9,405 bases of DNA, taken from NCBI GenBank assembly GCA_015487435.1, contig WFPU01000064.1:1-9405 (forward strand), read 5' to 3'. How positions within the stretch are numbered: position 1 is the first letter of the stretch; every line of letters starts with the position of its first letter. The notes beneath the pieces are model-generated. The model saw only the letters and a program-made list of their open reading frames with translations, made no database searches and had not been told where the DNA came from. The DNA is from Sulfurimonas sp. (GTDB taxonomy: Bacteria; Campylobacterota; Campylobacteria; Campylobacterales; Sulfurimonadaceae). The translations under genes and the position numbers were made by a program. This document shows positions 1-5,269 of the stretch, in pieces.

Positions 1-152
1 CTCCCCGCCTCTTTCATCTTTGTTGAAATATCAAAGCTTTGTGTCAACAGATAATCCAAAAAATCCGATACATCTTCCTTTTGGCCAAAGAATGAAGCTA
101 TATCAAAATGACTATCAAAATATAGCTTTCTTTTCTTATTGTTACTACTCAC
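1..152 (-). CDS. Hypothetical protein, N-terminal part only (runs off the left edge)
   Basis: Reading right to left, a frame opens at a GTG whose first G is also the last base of the upstream gene's TAG stop. It stays open for about 50 codons to the window edge. The visible start reads VSSNNKKRKLYFDSHFDIAS and continues with an acidic, helical-looking stretch containing DVSDFLDYLL. The 1-base stop/start overlap implies translational coupling with the upstream ribbon-helix-helix gene; no good ribosome site of its own is visible. I do not recognise the family. Being third in a small operon behind a likely DNA-binding protein fits plasmid or mobile-element genes, but that is inference. The start depends on coupling, so it is less certain than the frame. 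Confidence 0.6.
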   Translation of the reverse strand, partial: MSSNNKKRKLYFDSHFDIASFFGQKEDVSDFLDYLLTQSFDISTKMKEAG

Positions 153-409
153 TACATACTACTTTTTTCAAAACTATTTGAGCTATTTTGCTCTTCATTC
201 TCTCTCTTTTTTTGCTCTTTTTGCATAGCATTATAGACTTTGTTTATCTCACTTGTTTCAAGCAATGCACCAAGATATTCACTAATATCTACATCATTAT
301 TTTTACAAATGTACTCAATCTTTTCCTTAAATTCAGTAGGGATTTTTATTGAAATTTTTGTGAATTTAACACTCTTTTTCTCTTTAATTTTATCCAATAC
401 AGTTGCCAT
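152..409 (-). CDS. Small ribbon-helix-helix-like DNA-binding protein
   Basis: This 85-aa protein has a short basic N-terminus, then a predicted beta strand (TKISIKIP, residues 17-24), helix A (about 25-37) and helix B beginning ISEYL (about 42-51). That is the usual strand-helix-helix layout of CopG/Arc/MetJ-type proteins, which dimerise through the strand and insert it into the DNA major groove. The C-terminal 30 residues are highly charged and probably unstructured. The ATG lies one base after the stop of the upstream 122-aa gene and has a GGAG 7 bases upstream, so the pair is translationally coupled. Such proteins act as plasmid partition or copy-control repressors, relaxosome accessory factors or antitoxins; the sequence does not decide between these. 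The gene is well supported and the fold is a motif-level call. Confidence 0.7.
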   Translation of the reverse strand: MATVLDKIKEKKSVKFTKISIKIPTEFKEKIEYICKNNDVDISEYLGALLETSEINKVYNAMQKEQKKRENEEQNSSNSFEKSSM

Positions 410-410
410 A

Positions 411-779
411 TTAATACTCCAATTCTTTATCTAAATTATACTTACTGAGTAACTCTAATATACTCACATAGTCTCTATTAGTTGCATGTACCTTAATGAT
501 TCTCATCTCACTAAACATCGCAACAACTCTTCCCTCAAGATACTTATTTCTATCCTGAAGTTTTCTAGTTTCATCGATTACAATAGGTATATTTTCATTA
601 ACAAACTCTACTTTATTCTTATTCTCCTCTATCTCTTTCATCAGTTTATCTGTATGTTCTTTTACACCAGAACAGCCTCTAAAACGCTCATAAATTCTCA
701 TAAGAAATGTATTTATAGCGATACATATTTTCTGCTTAATTGGAATTTTTACACCCCGTTTCTTATGATTTATAAGCAT
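411..779 (-). CDS. Hypothetical coiled-coil protein, first gene of the left operon
   Basis: This 122-aa protein begins MLINHKKRGVKIPIKQK. A longer version, starting 21 bases upstream (MLTKGEK), is open, but an AAAGGAG ribosome site sits 5 bases before the inner ATG and inside the longer reading, so the inner start is chosen. The N-terminus is strongly basic. Residues about 18-34 are hydrophobic and amphipathic but too broken for a clear membrane span. Residues about 40-85 are rich in E, K, N and R with coiled-coil character. The C-terminus (about 95-122) is helical. I do not recognise the family. The next gene starts 1 base after its stop, so they form one transcription unit. Confidence 0.65.
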   Translation of the reverse strand: MLINHKKRGVKIPIKQKICIAINTFLMRIYERFRGCSGVKEHTDKLMKEIEENKNKVEFVNENIPIVIDETRKLQDRNKYLEGRVVAMFSEMRIIKVHATNRDYVSILELLSKYNLDKELEY

Positions 780-877
780 TTTTTCTCCTTTTGTAAGCAT
801 ATTTTACAATTTTTATATAAAGTTAATATAAAACACACTATTATAATTATTCACAAAATAAGTAGATGGGGAAGCAT
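780..877. promoter_or_regulatory. Divergent intergenic promoter region
   Basis: This 98-base, very AT-rich gap separates the leftward operon from the rightward 271-aa gene, so both should be transcribed from here. On the plus strand a TATAAT at 842-847 is placed to start a transcript about 24 bases before the ATG at 878. No convincing -35 box is seen. On the minus strand several TATA-rich hexamers occur but none stands out. The ribosome sites at each end are clear (AAAGGAG on the minus strand, GGGGA on the plus strand). Confidence 0.35.
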
Positions 878-1693
878 ATGAGCAAGATTCAAGAAGTTAG
901 AAACAAACTAGACTCTCTTGATAATGAATTCTATCTAATGTCTGCTATGTATAATCTACACATCATACAAATAAAAGAGTGTTACAATAGATCGATTATT
1001 GAAGCATATGAACCATCATTAAAAACGAATTATGACTTTGCAACTACCTATGGAAACAATCAAATACTATTCTATAATGTCGATGATAAATCATTAAAGA
1101 CGATCAATCTTTCAATAGAAATGTTTCATAAAGTATGGAAACTGTTCCTTAAAAATATAGAAAAGTTATCCATAAAAGAGTCATCAGATTCTTTCTTTAA
1201 TACCCTAAAAGATAAACGTTTTTTTGATACAGATATAGGGCAAATCACAAGAAAATATATATATTTAAAGCACAAAAACTCTGCAACAATTTTCTATAAT
1301 AAAATAATTTTCGTGTATAAGTTTAAAACAGACGCGGAGAGAAAATTCCTTTCTAAAAATAAAAATGTATGGCTCTTTACATCAGATAAAATACTTAAAA
1401 CGATAGAGAAAAATAAAGATGGAATACTTAAATTAAAAGAACCGCTCCCAGTAAAATGTGATCCATTTGATAAAAACTTTTGCCATAAAATAACGAACGA
1501 TTTATTGCAGAAAATAAGAAATAAGACAAATGGAAAAATTGACATAAAAATACTAAACATCAATAGACAAAACAAAATAATTACACTCTCGACAAAAATA
1601 TTTTTACCTATGGAGTTTATACAATATATTCAAAACTATATTTATGAAAACACATTCTATGAAACAATCTTTGCAAAAAATAAAACCAAATAA
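878..1693 (+). CDS. Hypothetical protein, 271 aa
   Basis: The frame has an earlier ATG at 866, but GGGGA lies 5 bases before the ATG at 878 and nothing like a ribosome site precedes 866, so the start is set at 878 (MSKIQEVRNKL). The protein is soluble-looking, lysine- and asparagine-rich, and has no signal peptide or membrane span. It alternates hydrophobic strands (YNKIIFVYKF, NVWLFTS) with charged helices, suggesting a mixed alpha/beta fold. No catalytic motif is recognised. Its 3' end overlaps the start of the O-antigen ligase by 50 bases (35 if the ligase uses its second Met). That is longer than normal for coupled genes and hints that the two were joined by rearrangement. Function unknown. 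Confidence 0.6.
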   Translation: MSKIQEVRNKLDSLDNEFYLMSAMYNLHIIQIKECYNRSIIEAYEPSLKTNYDFATTYGNNQILFYNVDDKSLKTINLSIEMFHKVWKLFLKNIEKLSIKESSDSFFNTLKDKRFFDTDIGQITRKYIYLKHKNSATIFYNKIIFVYKFKTDAERKFLSKNKNVWLFTSDKILKTIEKNKDGILKLKEPLPVKCDPFDKNFCHKITNDLLQKIRNKTNGKIDIKILNINRQNKIITLSTKIFLPMEFIQYIQNYIYENTFYETIFAKNKTK

Positions 1694-3050
1694 ACTCAAT
1701 CTTGCATTCATTATCATCATTGCGTTACATATCGTTGGATCAAACTACATCTATGATTCTTATAGCCTTGATAGAATTTCAATCACGATCTATCTCATCT
1801 TTAGTGTGACTATGGCTATTGTTTTTAGAGCATCACAGTTCAAACAGTTCAACATACTGTTGAGTTTTCTATTTCTGCTCTTTATGTTTGCATTTTTGGA
1901 ATCATTCTTGTCCATACATATAGACACGGCATTTGAAAAGCTGCAGCAACAATACATATCCGCAACATTTCTGCTTTATATGTTCTACTATTTCACTCAA
2001 AGAGACACAGCATATTCCTTGAAAAACTTTCTCAATCTCTCGCTTGCGTTAACATATATTATCTTTATTGCAGTTCTTATTGATTATTCAATAAACCTCA
2101 ACACACATAATGACTATTCCATCACCACAAGCATATTGAAATACTTTAAGAACATAAGGGTACTGAATCACCTTCAAACGATTATGATCCCGACTCTAAT
2201 TCTCTATATGCATATTGAAAAAAGACGATTTGCAAATATGGCAATCACAGCTGCTATTGCCATTAATGTGTTGGCTGTGATTTATACCGGTGCAAGAGGT
2301 ACTGCATATGCAGTTGAATTTGCACTTCTACTATTGCTCATAAGCAGTTTTAAAAACACTCAACTAAGAATAAACATTTATAAGGCGCACGCCATTTTTT
2401 TGGCCACGATACTAATCTATATATTAATAAGCTCTTCTGCAGCAGGAGCGAACTCACTACACATAACAGATATATCATCAAACGGAAGACTACACATCTA
2501 TACGACGACGCTTCCATACTTGTTTGACACAAACTGCTTCTTCAATGCGATAGGATTCTCTTCTCAGGATCTTGCCGTTACACACTTTTTACATCCTCAC
2601 AATATATTACTATATGTATTTCTAGGAACCGGCACCGCAGGTATGCTTCTTTTTATTGTCTATCTCCTGTTCGTTGGGCGAAAGATACTGGTCCAATACT
2701 TGCATCAAGATGAGGTTACAGACAGATATTTACTTACTGTATTAATAGCTGCTCTTACACACTCTTTTGTGAGCGGGCTCTATATAACACCACTTACTGC
2801 ATTGCTCTTTATATATTTCATTTTGATCTTCACAAGAAGATATGACGTATCGCTTTTTAAAGTTGAGAACATAGACAGACCAATACAAATATTAAACATT
2901 TTATTAGCTATCATTGTTGTAGCTACAAACCTTTTTCTTTTAAAGGAGAATATGGACTTAAAGACACACTATGAATATAAGAAACACTCTGAAGAAAAAA
3001 AAGTGTATCATCCTGGAATACTGCTTTTTAGTGAAAAGATTTATTATTGA
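1644..3050 (+). CDS. O-antigen ligase / Wzy-type membrane glycosyl-polymer ligase
   Basis: This 468-aa polytopic inner-membrane protein has about ten or more hydrophobic spans, the first at residues about 20-32. Typical family marks are YTGARGT (about 214-220), a large loop with SNGRLHIY (279-286), and HPHN (317-320) followed by nine residues and GTAG. The last fits the H[NSQ]X9GXX[GTV] pattern reported for WaaL ligases. WaaL joins undecaprenyl-pyrophosphate-linked O-antigen to lipid A-core at the periplasmic face; Wzy polymerases and PglL oligosaccharyltransferases share the fold and cannot be excluded. Two starts are possible, 1644 or 1659 (MKQSLQ), and neither has a good ribosome site; both overlap the upstream gene. 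No other lipopolysaccharide genes are in view, so its substrate is unknown. The C-terminal tail after the last span (about residue 433 on) is short and charged. Confidence 0.8.
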   Translation: MKTHSMKQSLQKIKPNKLNLAFIIIIALHIVGSNYIYDSYSLDRISITIYLIFSVTMAIVFRASQFKQFNILLSFLFLLFMFAFLESFLSIHIDTAFEKLQQQYISATFLLYMFYYFTQRDTAYSLKNFLNLSLALTYIIFIAVLIDYSINLNTHNDYSITTSILKYFKNIRVLNHLQTIMIPTLILYMHIEKRRFANMAITAAIAINVLAVIYTGARGTAYAVEFALLLLLISSFKNTQLRINIYKAHAIFLATILIYILISSSAAGANSLHITDISSNGRLHIYTTTLPYLFDTNCFFNAIGFSSQDLAVTHFLHPHNILLYVFLGTGTAGMLLFIVYLLFVGRKILVQYLHQDEVTDRYLLTVLIAALTHSFVSGLYITPLTALLFIYFILIFTRRYDVSLFKVENIDRPIQILNILLAIIVVATNLFLLKENMDLKTHYEYKKHSEEKKVYHPGILLFSEKIYY

Positions 3051-3091
3051 TGCTCCACCCCATAAAAAATGTTGTTGATTTTTCTCTATTC

Positions 3092-3108
3092 CCAGATATC
3101 TGGTTTTT
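3092..3108 (+). terminator. Short Rho-independent-like terminator after the ligase gene
   Basis: CCAGATATCTGG is a perfect 12-base palindrome that could form a 4-bp stem with a 4-base loop. It is followed directly by TTTTT on the plus strand and lies about 40 bases after the ligase stop. The stem is short, so termination may be weak. There is no T-run in the opposite orientation, so it would not serve hipA, whose end is convergent. Confidence 0.4.
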
Positions 3109-3156
3109 CCGAAGTTCACGTTAAGTCTTTCAACTCAACTCTAAAAATATGGCAAT

Positions 3157-4470
3157 TTACAGATCAAGCCTAAGATTTTTCTCTATCGTTTCTGCAAGAC
3201 CTTGTGGAACATCAAAGCTCTTTGCAAGCTCTCCAAAAACTGAAAATGCATCCGTAATATTTCTTAATATATCAAGAGATTGTTTCTCTTTGATATTACA
3301 ATACTTTCCAAACGCGACAATATCCTCTTTTATGAATCCATCCTGTTTCTTGTTTAGAGTGATTTGATGCTTCTGTGTCCACTTTCCTGTCGAATCGTAA
3401 GAGTATGTCATATCAAATGCCGGCGACAATGACCATCCACCAAAAGGATCCATTAAAAATCCAAAGTTTTTTGTATGATCATCTTGATTGCGCCCCACTA
3501 TATTAAAAACTGCCCTTTTAAATATCTCTTCTATCGCATCCTGGCCAAGCTCCATCTTTCTTGCAACCAGCACAAGCTGTTCGTAACTGTATGCTCCTGT
3601 TGTGTCTCTATCCGCATGGTCCAATCCGCACCACGACACATAATGCATTTTTTGCACTGTTCCATCGCCCATATAGAACTTATCAAACCGCTCAATAATA
3701 AAATGAAAATCGTTACCACTCTCTATATAATGGGTATATGGGATATTGATCCCACACTGTTTTGCTAACTGTGAATAGATATATTCCACTCTCGTCATCC
3801 CCTTCGGGTCTTTTGTGTCGTGCTCACTGTTGCTACCTGTATCGAATTTGAGCAAAAAGTACCTGCACTCAAAGCTGTGATCGACTGTGCCGTCATACAG
3901 CTTCTTATTTTTATCTAGTGCGACAAGAGCCTTACTCCTTGCCCCTCCGGCACTTGAACCGACTCGAAATAGTTTGAGTGCCTGTTCCTGCTGCGCATTA
4001 CTTAAGTCTCTTGCAAAATTCTCTTTTTTATCGAGGACCATATCTGAAAGCTCCTGCAGCATATTGATATCCAGTGATATATCCGCTCTTGCGTCAATAC
4101 CTTTATCATGAGGCTCAAAGGATAGCGCCCCCATGGCCCTGTCCCCGATATACAAAAGCCTATCGAGTGCTGTTATTTTCTCTCTTTCGAGACCTTTTTG
4201 GGCGAAGTATTGATCTATGAGCTGATTACCGAATTTATCCGGAAGTGCATCCGCAATAAAACCTGGCAACCCGTGAAATGTTCTTTGGCTGATGAGATCA
4301 AAGGTATAGGGTGATTGATTTAAAGGCAGGTGTATTGGCGATGGAGCAATCTCATTTTGCAAGAATTTCTCCTCATACTCAAATGTCGCGAATTCTGTTT
4401 GCCCAGGAGCATAGGCAAGATATCCTATTGTTTCACCCCACAGCCTTACAGTTACAATACTTTCACTCAT
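3157..4470 (-). CDS. hipA: HipA-family serine/threonine kinase toxin
   Basis: At 437 aa this is close to the size of Escherichia coli HipA. The N-terminal HipA-couple region (about 1-110) has VRLWGETIGYLAY and FHGLPGFIADALPDKFGNQL. The glycine-rich GSSAGGARSKALV (171-183) covers the P-loop and the equivalent of the E. coli autophosphorylated serine (S172 or S173). FLLKF carries K208, the probable ATP-binding lysine. The catalytic loop is GRNQDDHTKNF (326-336) with D330 as probable base, and SPAFDMT supplies metal-binding D353. All key kinase residues seem intact, so it is probably active. HipA toxins phosphorylate glutamyl-tRNA synthetase (other substrates in some relatives), stopping translation and causing persistence. 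The start overlaps the 3' end of hipB by 8 bases, giving coupled antitoxin-first expression. Its GC content is visibly higher than that of the flanking genes. Confidence 0.93.
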   Translation of the reverse strand: MSESIVTVRLWGETIGYLAYAPGQTEFATFEYEEKFLQNEIAPSPIHLPLNQSPYTFDLISQRTFHGLPGFIADALPDKFGNQLIDQYFAQKGLEREKITALDRLLYIGDRAMGALSFEPHDKGIDARADISLDINMLQELSDMVLDKKENFARDLSNAQQEQALKLFRVGSSAGGARSKALVALDKNKKLYDGTVDHSFECRYFLLKFDTGSNSEHDTKDPKGMTRVEYIYSQLAKQCGINIPYTHYIESGNDFHFIIERFDKFYMGDGTVQKMHYVSWCGLDHADRDTTGAYSYEQLVLVARKMELGQDAIEEIFKRAVFNIVGRNQDDHTKNFGFLMDPFGGWSLSPAFDMTYSYDSTGKWTQKHQITLNKKQDGFIKEDIVAFGKYCNIKEKQSLDILRNITDAFSVFGELAKSFDVPQGLAETIEKNLRLDL

Positions 4471-4912
4471 CTATTTTACCCCCTTTGTTTAGTTTCTCAA
4501 GAATCGACTTAAGTGTTCTGCTGCGCTGCTGCTCTTTTTCTGTTTTTTTTATCTCAAAACCATCGAGAGCTTTTTTTAATCGCGTTATACCCTCATGGTC
4601 CTGATTGCGCACTATTGTTTTTGTTCTGATCCTTTTAGGAATAGGCACTTTTTTGCCTGTTGGAGAAAACGCTTCTTTATCTTCAAGCATCTCCTCTAAT
4701 TTATCAAGCTCTCCAAGACCGCGAAGAATCTGGATAAATGTACTGAGTCTTATATCTTTGCCTTGGTTTACAAAGTTGCTGTATGTCTGCACGCCGTGCC
4801 CGCCCTTTTTGGCGAGCGAAACTGATGCAATCCCCTTTTTTCTTCTTTTTTTATCAAGAGAATTGGCGATTTGTTGAATAATTTGCTCATCTGGCATTGT
4901 TTGGTAGCTCAT
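4463..4912 (-). CDS. hipB: HipB-like XRE-family antitoxin and repressor
   Basis: This 149-aa protein sits directly upstream of hipA. An XRE-type helix-turn-helix spans about residues 12-75: ASVSLAKKGGHGVQTYSNF resembles the two recognition helices, followed by LSTFIQILRGLGELDKLEEML as the closing helices. The C-terminal half is strongly basic (VPIPKRIRTK and a lysine/arginine-rich tail), making it clearly longer than the 88-aa E. coli HipB. The tail may add DNA contacts or hold HipA. GGAG lies 5 bases before the ATG, so the start is well supported. HipB proteins neutralise HipA and repress their own operon by binding paired palindromes; two such palindromes lie just upstream (4927-4995). Confidence 0.85.
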   Translation of the reverse strand: MSYQTMPDEQIIQQIANSLDKKRRKKGIASVSLAKKGGHGVQTYSNFVNQGKDIRLSTFIQILRGLGELDKLEEMLEDKEAFSPTGKKVPIPKRIRTKTIVRNQDHEGITRLKKALDGFEIKKTEKEQQRSRTLKSILEKLNKGGKIDE

Positions 4913-4926
4913 CTTTTCTCCAGTAT

Positions 4927-4951
4927 TAACTATAACTATTATTATAGTTAT
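4927..4951. promoter_or_regulatory. hipBA operator O1 overlapping a -10 box
   Basis: A perfect inverted repeat, ATAACTAT-TATT-ATAGTTAT, occupies 4932-4951; an alternative pairing of TAACTATAA with TTATAGTTA extends it left to 4927. On the minus strand it contains TATAAT (4946-4941), placed to start hipBA transcripts about 20-25 bases before the hipB ATG. A repressor bound here would cover the -10 box, matching classical HipB autoregulation. The half-site differs from the E. coli TATCC type. Confidence 0.6.
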
Positions 4952-4969
4952 GTAATCTTTTCAGTCTTT

Positions 4970-4995
4970 AATATAATTATTATTATAGTTATATT
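4970..4995. promoter_or_regulatory. hipBA operator O2
   Basis: AATATAATTAT-TATT-ATAGTTATATT is an 11-4-11 inverted repeat with one mismatch. It repeats O1 in the same orientation: the 21 bases at 4972-4992 match 4931-4951 with a single T/C difference. The spacing is 41 bases, close to four helical turns, so dimers bound at both sites would lie on the same DNA face. On the minus strand TTGATA (5000-4995), a possible -35 element, abuts this site. Confidence 0.6.
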
Positions 4996-5015
4996 ATCAA
5001 AAAAAGGCAAGTCTA

Positions 5016-5204
5016 TCAATCAAAAAGACTTCGTGGTGTATGTTTTTCCACATACTTATCAGCGACCTCAACAACATCCTCTCTGCTTGCACCTTCTCCT
5101 AATAGTTCTTCATTCAGATATATTTCATAACGAATATCTTTAATTATATGCTTGATAGAAATTATAAAAAATATGGGCAGTCTATTATGCGATTTTTTTG
5201 ATAA
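5016..5204 (-). pseudogene. 5'-truncated gene remnant upstream of hipBA
   Basis: On the minus strand a 62-codon frame lies between stop codons. Its 3' part reads RYEIYLNEELLGEGASREDV and then VVEVADKYVEKHTPRSLFD before TGA. The composition and codon use look like real protein, more GC-rich than the surrounding intergenic DNA. There is no ATG or TTG anywhere in the frame, the only GTG is near the end, and the upstream 15-20 codons look like random AT-rich sequence (PIFFIISIKHII). The likely reading is that only the last about 40 codons of an older gene survive, the rest having been lost when the STAND locus arrived. Alternatively it is an intact small gene using an ATT start, which I consider unlikely because no ribosome site is visible. 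Family not recognised. Confidence 0.45.
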
Positions 5205-5227
5205 TTAGTATGATGGCTGATTATAAA
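5198..5227 (+). promoter_or_regulatory. Putative sigma-70 promoter of the STAND gene
   Basis: TTGATA (5198-5203) and TATAAA (5222-5227) are separated by 18 bases and lie about 45 bases before the GTG start. A second possible -10, TATACT (5231-5236), follows. The leader is short and holds an AAGGAG ribosome site (5258-5263) 6 bases from the GTG. Confidence 0.45.
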
Positions 5228-5269
5228 TGATATACTTAGTTAAATTAAAATTATTACAAGGAGTTTGTT

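Noticed and set aside
486..881. Plus-strand 131-codon frame opposite the left operon
   Set aside because: Its content (runs of F, I, Y, L, S) is typical of the reverse complement of lysine-rich genes, and it conflicts with well-supported minus-strand genes with ribosome sites.
3051..3156. Possible extra gene or mobile-element end between the ligase and hipA
   Set aside because: No coding frame, inverted terminal repeat or target duplication is visible; only the small hairpin terminator stands out.
4920..5000. CRISPR-like repeats
   Set aside because: Only two copies, each palindromic and placed at a promoter, so operators explain them; there are no spacers and no cas genes.
4871..5143. Plus-strand 90-codon frame across the hipB start and hipBA operators
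   Set aside because: It is antisense to hipB and to the gene stump, is low-complexity where it crosses the operators, and has no ribosome site.
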